NCBI GenBank assembly: GCA_030695945.1
Contig: JAUYOG010000018.1
Span: 1 to 64,000 of the forward strand
DNA length: 64,000 nt
Reading direction: 5' to 3'
Source of the DNA: Ramlibacter sp.
GTDB taxonomy: Bacteria > Pseudomonadota > Gammaproteobacteria > Burkholderiales > Burkholderiaceae_C
Positions 48,529-57,525 of this stretch are shown here, in pieces. Each line of letters begins with the position of its first letter. Position 1 is the stretch's first letter. Made by a program: the position numbers and the translations under genes. The notes under the pieces are model-generated. The model did no database searches, had not been told where the DNA came from, and saw nothing but the letters and a program-made list of their open reading frames with translations.

Positions 48529-49380
48529 ATGCGATTTCCGCACCTGCGCGCATCGACGTCCAAGGCGGCGGCCCTCCTGTGGGCCGCCGTTGCCTTTTTG
48601 CCGCCGCTGCAGGCGCAGGAGGCGCCACACCGCCCCGGGCTGGAGGCGAAGTCGGCGTACGCCGCCAGCCAGCAGGCGATAGGCCGCACGATCGGCGATT
48701 ACACCTTGACGGATCGCGAGGGGCGGCCGGTGCGGCTCGCCTCCTACCGCGGCAAGCCCTTGCTGGTGAGCTTCATCTACACCGGCTGCTTCGAAGTCTG
48801 CCCAACCACCACGCGCGCGCTGAACGACACCGTGCGCGCGCTGCAGGGCCGGTTCGGCACCAACCAGTTCCATGTGGTCAGCGTCGGCTTCAACCAGCCG
48901 GCGGACTCGCCCCAGGCGATGAAGGCCTTCGCGGCCCAGCACCGCATCAGCCAGCCGAACTGGGACTTCCTCAGCCCGCCGCCCGCGATCGTCGGGCCGC
49001 TGACGCGAGACTTCGGGTTCGTCTACCAGGCGACGCCTGCGGGTTTCGACCACGTGCTGCAGGTGTCGCTGGTGGATGGCGAGGGCCGCATCGTGCGCCA
49101 GGTGTACGGCGATCGCCCGGCCGCCGATGCGTTGGGCGAGCCCATGAAGCAACTGCTGGTCGGCGCGCCGCTGCCGCAGGCCACCGCGCTCGAAACCATC
49201 ATCGACCAGATCCGCCTGCTGTGCACGGTGTACGACCCCAAGACCGGCGCCTACCGGGTGGACTACAGCCTCGCGATCGAGGCGGCCGGGGGGCTGACTT
49301 TCATCATCGCGGTCGCGCTGTACATGTTCAACGAGTGGCGCTCGCGCCGGCGCGCGCGCCGCCACGGGCGCCCGGCCTGA
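48529..49380 (+). CDS. SCO1/SenC copper chaperone
   Basis: 283 residues. Signal segment (about 12-30), thioredoxin fold with CFEVC (C87, C91) and H175 as copper ligands, and an unusual C-terminal transmembrane helix (about 253-272). Delivers copper to CuA of subunit II. AGGAG lies ahead of ATG 48529. Confidence 0.92.
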   Translation: MRFPHLRASTSKAAALLWAAVAFLPPLQAQEAPHRPGLEAKSAYAASQQAIGRTIGDYTLTDREGRPVRLASYRGKPLLVSFIYTGCFEVCPTTTRALNDTVRALQGRFGTNQFHVVSVGFNQPADSPQAMKAFAAQHRISQPNWDFLSPPPAIVGPLTRDFGFVYQATPAGFDHVLQVSLVDGEGRIVRQVYGDRPAADALGEPMKQLLVGAPLPQATALETIIDQIRLLCTVYDPKTGAYRVDYSLAIEAAGGLTFIIAVALYMFNEWRSRRRARRHGRPA

Positions 49381-49390
49381 ACGGATCGCG

Positions 49391-50938
49391 ATGCAGTACA
49401 CACTCCCCGGCCGGCATGGCGTCCAGCAGGTGTACCAGCAACTGGAGCACGCGTTCGACCGGGCGTTTGGCGGCAGGCTCAACCCGCTCAAGCACCTCGG
49501 GGCGGTGGCCTTCCTGCTGTTCTGGCTGCTCGCGCTCAGCGGCGCGGTGCTGTACGTCATGCTCGACATCTCGGCCGGCGGCGCGTATCGCTCGATCGAG
49601 GAGTTCTCGCGCGACACCGCGAGCCCGGGAAGCATCCTGCGCGGCCTGCATCGCTACTCGGCGGACGGGTTCATCGCCGTCGCCGTCGCGCACCTCGCCC
49701 GCGAATGGCTGCTCGGCCGCTTCAATGGATTTCGCCGCTTCTCGTGGCTCACCGGGGTGCCGCTGCTGCCGCTGGCGTTCGTCTGCGCCATCGGCGGCTT
49801 CTGGCTGAACTGGGACCGCCTCGGGCAATACTCGGCCGTCGCCACCGCCGAGTGGCTGGACGCGATGCCCTTCCTTGCGTCACCGCTGGCACGCAACTTC
49901 CTGGGCGGAGCGGTGAACGACCGCCTGTTCTCGCTCTTCGTCTTCGTGCACATCGGAGTTCCACTGCTGCTGGTGTTCGGGCTGTGGTTCCACATCCAGC
50001 GCATCGCCCGCGCGGAAGTGTTCCCGCCGCGCGCGCTCGGCATCGGCACGGCGGTGACGCTGCTGGCCATGGCGCTGGCGCTGCCGGTGCGCAGCCAGGG
50101 GCCGGCGGACCTCGCCACGGTGCCCGGCCCGCTGGCGCTGGACTGGTGGCTGCTGTTCATCCATCCGCTCACGGCGGCGACATCGGCGGGGTTCGTGTGG
50201 GCGCTCGTCCTGGGCTCGGTCGCCGGCCTGGTCGCACTGCCGTTCCTGCGGCCGCGCGTGCCGCGGGCCGTGGCCAGGGTGGATTCCGCTCACTGCAACG
50301 GCTGCCGCCGCTGCGCGGAAGATTGCCCTTATGCCGCCATCGCGATGGTCCCGCACCCGAATGGCCGGCGCGGCGTCCAGCTGGCGCGGGTCGATGCGGA
50401 CCTCTGCGCGAGTTGCGGCATCTGCGTGGGCTCCTGCCCTTCATCGACGCCGTTTCGCAGCACCGAGCGCCTGGAGACCGGCATCGACATGCCGCAGTGG
50501 CCCATCGATGCGCTGCGCCGCCGCCTCGAGACTCAGCTCGCGGCCGCGCGTGGCGCTCCCTGCTTCGTCGTGTTCGGCTGCGACCACGGTGCGCGCATCG
50601 ATACCCTGGCGTCACGCGACACATTGACGTTCAGCCTGGCGTGCACGGGGATGCTGCCGCCCTCGTTCGTCGAATACGCTTTGCGCGGCGGCGCGGACGG
50701 CGTCGTCGTTGCCGCTTGCCGCGAGGGCGGGTGCGAGTTCCGGCTGGGCGAGCGCTGGACGGCGCAGCGCCTGGGCGGCGAGCGCGAGCCGCACCTGCGC
50801 CGCGCGGTACCGGCGGATCGCTGGGCCTTCGCCCCCGCGAACACGGGTGACGAGGCCGCCGTGCGTGCCGCACTCGAGCGCCTGCGCCGCTTCGCCCGCG
50901 CCGATTCCCCGCCCAGGCGGCAAGGGGCCATCGCATGA
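49391..50938 (+). CDS. Cytochrome b fused to dicluster ferredoxin and MvhD-like domain
   Basis: 515 residues. Residues about 1-210: cytochrome b N-terminal four-helix region with heme His pairs H87/H187 and H101/H201. Residues 302-312 and 339-349: two CxxCxxCxxxCP [4Fe-4S] motifs. Residues about 388-470: a domain like the hydrogenase delta subunit MvhD, with C397, C418, C443, C448. MvhD passes electrons to heterodisulfide reductases in methanogens. This fusion could move electrons between a soluble donor and the membrane. Starts 10 bp after the SCO gene. Confidence 0.85.
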   Translation: MQYTLPGRHGVQQVYQQLEHAFDRAFGGRLNPLKHLGAVAFLLFWLLALSGAVLYVMLDISAGGAYRSIEEFSRDTASPGSILRGLHRYSADGFIAVAVAHLAREWLLGRFNGFRRFSWLTGVPLLPLAFVCAIGGFWLNWDRLGQYSAVATAEWLDAMPFLASPLARNFLGGAVNDRLFSLFVFVHIGVPLLLVFGLWFHIQRIARAEVFPPRALGIGTAVTLLAMALALPVRSQGPADLATVPGPLALDWWLLFIHPLTAATSAGFVWALVLGSVAGLVALPFLRPRVPRAVARVDSAHCNGCRRCAEDCPYAAIAMVPHPNGRRGVQLARVDADLCASCGICVGSCPSSTPFRSTERLETGIDMPQWPIDALRRRLETQLAAARGAPCFVVFGCDHGARIDTLASRDTLTFSLACTGMLPPSFVEYALRGGADGVVVAACREGGCEFRLGERWTAQRLGGEREPHLRRAVPADRWAFAPANTGDEAAVRAALERLRRFARADSPPRRQGAIA

Positions 50939-51438
50939 CCAAGGTGTCGACCTGGGTGGGGCAGGCCATCCTGTACGCCGTCTTCGCGATCGTGATCGGC
51001 GTGTTCTCGGGCTGGCCGGCGTACCGCGCGTTGCCTGCCGACCAGGCGATGCTCAAGGTCAGCTTCATCCATCACGGGCAGCGCGTCGCCGATTGCCGCC
51101 CCTTCACCGCCGAGGAACTCGCGAAGCTCGCGCCCAACATGCGCACGCCCATGAAGTGCGGGCGGGAACGCTCGCCCGTGACGATCGAAGTGGACCTCGA
51201 CGGGGTCAACATCTACCGCCAGGTCGCCGCGCCGTCGGGCCTCTCGCGCGACGGCGCGTCGTCGGTGTACCACCGGCTGCAGCTTCCGGCCGGCGAACAC
51301 CGGATCGCGGTGCGGCTCAAGGACAGCGCGGCGCCGGGCCCGTTCAACCACACGCGCGACGCGACGGTGAAGCTTCGCCCCGCGCAGATCCTCGTCATCG
51401 ACTTTGACGCGGAAAAAGGAGGGATTACCCTGTCATGA
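50935..51438 (+). CDS. Membrane-anchored periplasmic protein of unknown function
   Basis: 167 residues, one N-terminal helix (about 9-27), then a beta-rich domain with C54 and a second Cys in TPMKCGRE. Overlaps both neighbours by 4 bp. Layout resembles FixH-like accessory proteins, but I do not assign it. Confidence 0.75.
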   Translation: MTKVSTWVGQAILYAVFAIVIGVFSGWPAYRALPADQAMLKVSFIHHGQRVADCRPFTAEELAKLAPNMRTPMKCGRERSPVTIEVDLDGVNIYRQVAAPSGLSRDGASSVYHRLQLPAGEHRIAVRLKDSAAPGPFNHTRDATVKLRPAQILVIDFDAEKGGITLS

Positions 51439-52877
51439 GCGCCATCCCCACCCTCCCCTTGCCGACCCGCGTCGCGGTGCCGGCGCCGGCCCAGTCAGGC
51501 GCCGAGTACCGGCTTTCGGTGCCGCACGATGCGCGCGTCGAGCTGGCCCGCGGCTGGCTGTGGCTCGGCATGGCGGCACTGGTCGGCTCCGGGCTCTTCT
51601 CCATCCTGCTGGTGCTTTCGCGCACGCCGGGCCTGAACCGCCTGCTGCCGGTCGCCGACCTGTTCCATGTCGCGCTGGTGGTGCACGTGGACCTGTCGGT
51701 GCTGGTGTGGTTCATGGCGCTGGCCGGCATGCTCTGGAGCCTGAATGGCGCGCCGCGCTTCATGGCGTTGGGCCGGCTCGCGCTGGGGCTCGCCGGCGCA
51801 GGCACGGCCGCGATGGCGCTGTCCGCCTTCACCGGCGCCGGGGAGCCCATCATGGCCAACTACATCCCCGTGCTCACGGCGCCGCTGTTCATGGCGGGCC
51901 TGCTGATGTTCGCCGCAGGCGTCGGCCTGCTGGTGCTGCTGAGCCTCGTCAACGCGCCCCGCCTGGGGCTGGGTTTCGACGGCGCGGGCGCGCTGCGCTT
52001 TGGCCTGAACGCGGCGGCAGTGGCGACGGCCGTCGCGCTGTTGGCCTTCGGCTGGTCGTACGCGGTGCTGCCATCTTCTCTCAGCGGCAAGGCCTATTAC
52101 GAGATCCTGTTCTGGGGCGGCGGCCACGCCCTGCAGTTCACGTGGACGCTGCTGATGCTCGTCGCGTGGCTCTGGCTGGCGGGCGACTGCGGCGCCCGCA
52201 TTCAACTCAGCCCGCGCGTCACCGTGCTGATGTTCGCCCTCGCGCTGGCCAGCGTCTTCATCACGCCCTATGCGTACCTGGCCTACGACATCGCTTCGGT
52301 CGAACACCGCTCGCTCCTGACCTGGGCCATGCGGCTGGGCGGAGGCGTGGCGATCGTGCCGGTCGCCCTGGCGGTGGTTTTCTCACTGGCCGGTGCGCCG
52401 CCCGCACATGCCGCGGCCCGGCCGCTGCGCGCGGCGCTGCTGTCCTCGGTGGGGCTGTTCGCGGCCGGCGGGCTGATCGGCATCTTCATCAACGGCAGCA
52501 ACGTGCGCATTCCCGCGCACTACCACGGCTGCATCGTAGGCGTCACGCTGGCGCTGATGGGCCTGGTCTACAAGCTGCTGCCCGCCCTGGGCTACCGCGC
52601 GCCGGAGGGCCGCCTCGCGACCGTGCAGCCCTGGCTGTACGCGGCGGGGCAGCTGATGCACATCCTCGGCCTGGTGTGGTCGGGCGGGTACGGCGTACAG
52701 CGCAAGGTGGCGGGCGCCGAGCAGGTGCTGCGCACGCCTTCGGAAGTGGCCGGCATGGGCCTGATGGGCCTGGGCGGCGCGATCGCGATCGTCGGCGGGC
52801 TGCTGTTCATCGTGGTGGTGTTGCAAGCCGTCCGCGGGCCCCGGGTTCCAATAATGGTGCGGGCGGCGCCACGATGA
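51435..52877 (+). CDS. Divergent heme-copper-oxidase-like subunit I without helix-VII CuB histidines
   Basis: 480 residues, about 12 membrane segments. Helix II FHVALVVHVDLS (H84), helix VI GGGHALQF (H231, Q234) and helix X IPAHYHGCIVG (H362, H364) align with the subunit I at 45812 (H80, GHSSQQ, VPGHFHATVVVG). Where that protein has H291-H292, this one reads PYAYLAYD, so two of three CuB ligands are absent. It may keep hemes but lack a normal active site, acting as a partner subunit or a different enzyme. Confidence 0.75.
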   Translation: MSAIPTLPLPTRVAVPAPAQSGAEYRLSVPHDARVELARGWLWLGMAALVGSGLFSILLVLSRTPGLNRLLPVADLFHVALVVHVDLSVLVWFMALAGMLWSLNGAPRFMALGRLALGLAGAGTAAMALSAFTGAGEPIMANYIPVLTAPLFMAGLLMFAAGVGLLVLLSLVNAPRLGLGFDGAGALRFGLNAAAVATAVALLAFGWSYAVLPSSLSGKAYYEILFWGGGHALQFTWTLLMLVAWLWLAGDCGARIQLSPRVTVLMFALALASVFITPYAYLAYDIASVEHRSLLTWAMRLGGGVAIVPVALAVVFSLAGAPPAHAAARPLRAALLSSVGLFAAGGLIGIFINGSNVRIPAHYHGCIVGVTLALMGLVYKLLPALGYRAPEGRLATVQPWLYAAGQLMHILGLVWSGGYGVQRKVAGAEQVLRTPSEVAGMGLMGLGGAIAIVGGLLFIVVVLQAVRGPRVPIMVRAAPR

Positions 52878-54787
52878 AGGGCCTGCAGTCGCTGCTGCAA
52901 TGGGTGTTCATGCGGGTGGAAGCGGTGTTCAACGCCGCTTTCGGCGACCGGCTCAATCCGCTGTACCACCTGGGCGCGATCAGCTTCTTCCTGTTCTGGG
53001 TGGTGGGCGTGAGCGGCCTGTACCTCTACGCCTTCTTCGAGACGGGCGTGGCGCAGGCGTACTCGTCGGTGCAGGCGCTGACGCATGACCAGTGGTTCGC
53101 GGGCGGCATCATGCGAAGCGTCCACCGCTACGCGTCCGACGCGATGGTGATGACCATGCTGATCCACATGGTGCGCCACTTCGCGTTCGACCGCTTCCGC
53201 GGGTTCCGCTGGTTCTCCTGGATCACCGGCGTCGCGCTGATCTGGCTGGTGTACACCTCCGGCATCAATGGCTACATGTTGCCCTGGGACAAGCTGGCGC
53301 AGTTCGTGATCGTCGCCAGTTTCGAGTGGGTGGACTGGCTGCCCACGTTCGGCGGCACGCTGATGCGCAACTTCATCCACCCGGGCAGCGTCGGCGACCG
53401 CTTCTTCTCGCTGCTCTCGTTCGTGCACATCGGCCTGCCGTTGCTGGTGTTGCTGCTGATGTGGGTCCACGTGCAACGCGTGCCCAAAGCCCGCACCTCG
53501 CCGCCGCGTCCCATCGTATGGAGCCTGCTGGCGACGCTGCTCGCGCTGTCGCTGGCGCAGCCGGTGCTGAGCCAGGGTGGCGCGGCCGACCTCGGCGTGG
53601 CGGCCCAGAACCTTCGGCTCGACTGGTTCTACCTGGCGCTCCTGCCCTTGGTCAACGACTGGCCCCTGGGCCGGGTCTGGGCGCTGGCCGCGGGCGGAAC
53701 GGCGCTGCTCGCGCTCCTGCCGCTGTGGCCGCGGCGCTTCGGGCGCGCAGCCAGGACGGCCGGGCACCACGCCGTGGTCCACGGCGCCGCCGGGTTCCAG
53801 GCCCAGATGGTCTTGCGCGAGGGCGAGACGTTGCTGGAAGCCGGGCTTCGCGCGGGCCTGGCCCTGCCCTACGAATGCCGCAACGGCGCCTGTGGGGTCT
53901 GCATCTGCAGCGTCGAGCACGGCGCAGTGACCCATCGGCCTTACCAGCCCGGCGCGCTGCCGGATGCGATGAAAGCCCGCGGCAAGGCGCTGATGTGTTG
54001 CGCGGTACCGTCCGGTGATGTCGTGATCGACGTGGAGGGACTCGAAGCGGCGAGCACCGCGCAGAAAGTTCACACCGGCCGCGTGGTGGCGCTCGAGCGG
54101 CTGGCCGAAGACGTGATGCGCGTGCAGATCGCCTTGCCGGACGAAGGACCGCTGCAGTTCATCGCCGGCCAGTACATCAATATCGTGCTCGAGGACGGCG
54201 CGCGGCGCGCCTTCTCCTTTGCCAATCCGCCCCACCAGAACGACGTGATCGAATTGCACGTGCGACGCATCCCTGGCGGCCGATTCACCGGCCATGTGTT
54301 CGAGGGCATGCGCCTGGGCGACACGGTGCGCTTCGAAGGCCCGCTCGGCAGCTTCGCGCTGCAGGACAGCGACCGCCCCATCCTCTTCGTCGCCGGCGCA
54401 ACGGGATTCGCGCCGGTGAAGAGCATCGTCGAAGACGCGTTCCATCGCGGCATCCGCCGGCCGATGCGGCTGTACTGGGGCGTGCGCCGCCGGCAGGATC
54501 TGTACCTGCTCGATGTGGCCGAGGGCTGGCAGCGGGACCACCCCCAGTTCACGGTCGTGCCGGTGCTGTCGGAGCCGCAGCCAGAGGACGACTGGCACGG
54601 TCGCACCGGCCTCGTGCACGAAGCCATGCTCGCCGATGCCGGCGACCTCGCCGGCCAGGAGGTGTATGTCTGCGGGTCGGTGAAGATGGTCGAGGCCGCC
54701 GTGCCGGCCTTCATGGACCACGGCCTGGCCGATGGCGCCTGCTACACCGACGCCTTCCTGCCATCCACGGCGTTACAGGCCCCGTGA
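52874..54787 (+). CDS. Cytochrome b fused to [2Fe-2S] ferredoxin and FAD/NAD reductase
   Basis: 637 residues. Residues 1-205: cytochrome b with H84, H98, H185, H199. About 300-390: plant-type ferredoxin with C335, C340, C343 and C375 (CRNGACGVC). About 395-637: ferredoxin-NAD(P)+ reductase with RAFSFAN (FAD) and VAGATGFAPVKS (NAD). Predicted path is NAD(P)H to FAD to [2Fe-2S] to heme b. This gives the operon its own reductant input. Overlaps the preceding gene by 4 bp. Confidence 0.87.
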   Translation: MKGLQSLLQWVFMRVEAVFNAAFGDRLNPLYHLGAISFFLFWVVGVSGLYLYAFFETGVAQAYSSVQALTHDQWFAGGIMRSVHRYASDAMVMTMLIHMVRHFAFDRFRGFRWFSWITGVALIWLVYTSGINGYMLPWDKLAQFVIVASFEWVDWLPTFGGTLMRNFIHPGSVGDRFFSLLSFVHIGLPLLVLLLMWVHVQRVPKARTSPPRPIVWSLLATLLALSLAQPVLSQGGAADLGVAAQNLRLDWFYLALLPLVNDWPLGRVWALAAGGTALLALLPLWPRRFGRAARTAGHHAVVHGAAGFQAQMVLREGETLLEAGLRAGLALPYECRNGACGVCICSVEHGAVTHRPYQPGALPDAMKARGKALMCCAVPSGDVVIDVEGLEAASTAQKVHTGRVVALERLAEDVMRVQIALPDEGPLQFIAGQYINIVLEDGARRAFSFANPPHQNDVIELHVRRIPGGRFTGHVFEGMRLGDTVRFEGPLGSFALQDSDRPILFVAGATGFAPVKSIVEDAFHRGIRRPMRLYWGVRRRQDLYLLDVAEGWQRDHPQFTVVPVLSEPQPEDDWHGRTGLVHEAMLADAGDLAGQEVYVCGSVKMVEAAVPAFMDHGLADGACYTDAFLPSTALQAP

Positions 54788-54830
54788 CTGCAGCAGCGCA
54801 AGCGCGTGCGCAAACAGCCTTGGCGGGACC

Positions 54831-55072
54831 AAGGCGGCGGGGCGCTCTACTCCGCGAATGTCCCCCGCTTGCGGGCATCGCCCGCTCACTCCTCCTTTAT
54901 TTCGCTGCGTAGAGCGCCCCACCGCCCTGATCCATCCACCGTTGTGGCCGTTCGAGCGTCGCACCCCGGGTCAAGGGCGTCGGGTGGCCGACGCAGCGAA
55001 ATAAAGGCGGAGGAAGCGGGCGAAGCCCGCGCCGGGGGACATTCGCGGAGTTGGCCGCCCGGCGTCCTTGAC
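54831..55072 (+). repeat. Composite palindromic repeat, copy A
   Basis: Module X 54831-54932 and module Y 54969-55072. Each has self-complementary outer arms and a shared core (GCGAATGTCCCCCG ... CCTTTATTTCGCTGCG), in opposite orientation in the two modules. Fills the 333-bp convergent gap between the reductase fusion and ubiD. No gene seen there. Confidence 0.85.
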
Positions 55073-55120
55073 CAGCGCACGCCAAGTCTGCCGCGCAAGC
55101 TACGTCCGCCGCGCAAGCCG

Positions 55121-56620
55121 CTAGCCGCGCTTGTCGATCAATCCGAGTGAATCGAGCAGCGCGTCCATGCGCTTCGTCACGTCCGCGTCCATTGCCATCG
55201 GGCGGCCCCACTCGCGCTGGGTTTCGCCCGGCCACTTGTTCGTGGCGTCCAGGCCCATCTTGCTGCCCAGGCCGCTGACGGGCGACGCGAAGTCGAGGTA
55301 GTCGATCGGCGTGTTCTCGACCATCATGGTGTCGCGCGCCGGGTCCATGCGCGTGGTCAGGGCCCAGATCACCTCGCGCCAGTCGCGCACGTTCACGTCC
55401 TCGTCCACCACGATGATGAACTTGGTGTACATGAACTGCCGCAGGTGGCTCCACACACCCATCATCACGCGCCGCGCGTGGCCGGGGTAGGACTTGCGGA
55501 TGGAAACCACGGCCATGCGGTAGCTGCAGCCTTCCGGCGGCAGGTGGAAGTCGGTGATCTCCGGGAACTGCCGCTGCAGCAGCGGGATGAACAACTCATT
55601 CATTGCCATGCCCAGCACGGCCGGCTCGTCCGGCGGCTTGCCGGTGTAGGTGGAGTGGTAGATCGGCTCGCGCCGCATCGTCATGCGGTCGATCGTGAAC
55701 ACGGGGAACCATGCCTGCTCGTTGTAGTAGCCGGTGTGGTCGCCGTACGGCCCTTCCAGCGCATGCTCGAAGCCGCTCGGGTGGTTGGCATCCGGCTGGA
55801 TGTGGCCCTCCAGCACGATTTCGGCGGTGGCCGGAACATGGAGATGGCTGCCCAGCGAGCGGACGATGTCCGTGCGGCCGCCGCGCAGCAACCCGGCGAA
55901 CTGGTATTCCGACAACGAATCGGGCACCGGTGTCACAGCGCCCAGCAGCGTGGCCGGGTCCGCGCCCAGCGCTACGGCCACGGGGTACGGCTCGCCGGGG
56001 TTCTTGATGCCGTGGTCGCGAAAATCCTGTGCGCCCCCGCGGTGCGCCAGCCAGCGCATGATGACCTTGTTGGGCGCGATCACCTGCTGGCGGTAGATGC
56101 CCAGGTTCTGGCGCGCCTTGTTCGGCCCCTTCGTGATGACGAGGCCCCACGTGATGAGCGGTGCCGCATCGCCGGGCCAGCAATGCTGCACGGGCAGTTT
56201 CGCGAGATCGACGTCCTTGCCTTCCCAGACGATTTCCTGGCAGGGCGCGGAGCTCACTTCGCGCGGGGCCATGTGCCACAGCGTCCTGAGCAGGCCGCCC
56301 AGGCCCATCATGTCCTTGAAGCCCTTGGGCGCCTCGGGTTCCTTCAGCGCCGCGAGCGCCTCACCGAAAGGGCGCAGCTTGCGCAGGTCGTCCACGCCCA
56401 TGGCGCGCGCGACGCGCTCTGGCGTGCCGAACAGGTTGCCCAGCACCGGCATGGTGTGGCCCGCCGGGTTCTCGAACAGCAGGGCCGGGCCGCCCGAGCG
56501 CAGCACACGGTCGCACAGCGCCGTCATCTCGAGGTGGGGCGAAACGGTTTGCGGCACGCGTTTGAGGTCGCCCGCCTGTTCCAGCTGGGCGATGAAGTCG
56601 CGAAGGTCCCGGTATGCCAT
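55121..56620 (-). CDS. ubiD: 4-hydroxy-3-polyprenylbenzoate decarboxylase
   Basis: 499 residues, full length. prFMN-dependent UbiD decarboxylase of ubiquinone synthesis; [15 protein letters not shown] and the acidic active-site region are intact. Last gene of the ubiU operon, separated from ubiX by repeat copy B. Its cofactor is made by UbiX. Confidence 0.95.
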   Translation of the reverse strand: MAYRDLRDFIAQLEQAGDLKRVPQTVSPHLEMTALCDRVLRSGGPALLFENPAGHTMPVLGNLFGTPERVARAMGVDDLRKLRPFGEALAALKEPEAPKGFKDMMGLGGLLRTLWHMAPREVSSAPCQEIVWEGKDVDLAKLPVQHCWPGDAAPLITWGLVITKGPNKARQNLGIYRQQVIAPNKVIMRWLAHRGGAQDFRDHGIKNPGEPYPVAVALGADPATLLGAVTPVPDSLSEYQFAGLLRGGRTDIVRSLGSHLHVPATAEIVLEGHIQPDANHPSGFEHALEGPYGDHTGYYNEQAWFPVFTIDRMTMRREPIYHSTYTGKPPDEPAVLGMAMNELFIPLLQRQFPEITDFHLPPEGCSYRMAVVSIRKSYPGHARRVMMGVWSHLRQFMYTKFIIVVDEDVNVRDWREVIWALTTRMDPARDTMMVENTPIDYLDFASPVSGLGSKMGLDATNKWPGETQREWGRPMAMDADVTKRMDALLDSLGLIDKRG

Positions 56621-56651
56621 GGCGGATCTACACGCTCATGGCGTGCTGCTG

Positions 56652-56909
56652 GATCAGGGCGCCGGGGCGCTCTACTCCGCGAATGTCCCCCGCCGCCGGG
56701 AGGGCGGCTCCTCCTTTATTTCGCTGCGTAGAGCGCCCCGCCGCCCTGATCCATCCACCGTTACGGGTGTTCGATGCGTCGAGCGAACCAATACCTCGCC
56801 CAGGGCCGGGGACGGCGGGTGGCCGACGCAGCGAAATCAAGGAGGAGGTAGCGGGCGCAGCCCGCGACGGGGGACATTCGCGGAGTCGGCCACCCGCCGT
56901 CCACGGCCC
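56652..56909 (+). repeat. Composite palindromic repeat, copy B
   Basis: Module X 56652-56751 (arms GATCAGGGCGCCGGGGCGC and its complement) and module Y 56803-56909 (arms GGGCCGGGGACGGCGGGT and complement). Occupies the 320-bp gap between ubiD and ubiX inside an operon; no gene seen. Confidence 0.87.
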
Positions 56910-56940
56910 GCCGCCAACACACTGCGCTTGCGGCCAAACG

Positions 56941-57525
56941 TTACTCACTTTCCCTCCCGCCTTCCCACCGCAGCGAAAGGCTGTGCTGCACATCCAGCAG
57001 GTCCAGCACCCGGGCCAGGCTGCTGTCCACGATGTCGGCGACGGTGCGCGGGCGGGTGTAGAACGCGGGCAGCGGCGGGCAGACGATGGCGCCCATTTCG
57101 GTGACGCTGGCCATGTTTCGCAGGTGCGCGAGGTTCAGGGGCGATTCACGCACCATCAGCACGAGGCGCCGGCGTTCCTTGAGCATCACGTCGGCGCTGC
57201 GCGTGATCAGGTTGTCGCCGAGACCGTGGGCCACGGCTGCGAGCGTGCGCATCGAGCACGGCGCGATCACCATCCCGCTGCAACGGAAAGAGCCGCTCGC
57301 GATGCTTGCGCCGACGTCGTGCACGTCATGCACGCGGTGGGCCAGCGCCTCGATGGCCGCGCGGCCCAGGTCCTGCTCGTGCTCGACATTGCGCCAGCCG
57401 GCATCCGACACGACCAGGTGCGTCTCGATGCCCGGCGTCTCGCGCAGGACCTGCAGCAGGCGCGCGCCATAGACGGCGCCGCTGGCCCCGGAAATGGCGA
57501 CGATGATCCGGCGTGGATCGCTCAT
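56941..57525 (-). CDS. ubiX: Flavin prenyltransferase UbiX
   Basis: 194 residues. IIVAISGASGAVYGARLL binds FMN. Makes prenylated FMN for UbiD. ATG 57525 overlaps the ubiT end (ATGA). The open frame upstream is noise. Confidence 0.95.
   Translation of the reverse strand: MSDPRRIIVAISGASGAVYGARLLQVLRETPGIETHLVVSDAGWRNVEHEQDLGRAAIEALAHRVHDVHDVGASIASGSFRCSGMVIAPCSMRTLAAVAHGLGDNLITRSADVMLKERRRLVLMVRESPLNLAHLRNMASVTEMGAIVCPPLPAFYTRPRTVADIVDSSLARVLDLLDVQHSLSLRWEGGRESE

Noticed and set aside
54806-55150. Short frames in the repeats with peptides such as FISLRRAP
   Set aside because: They lie entirely in the palindromic repeat and recur in both orientations in copies B and C; sequence is kept as hairpin, not as protein.
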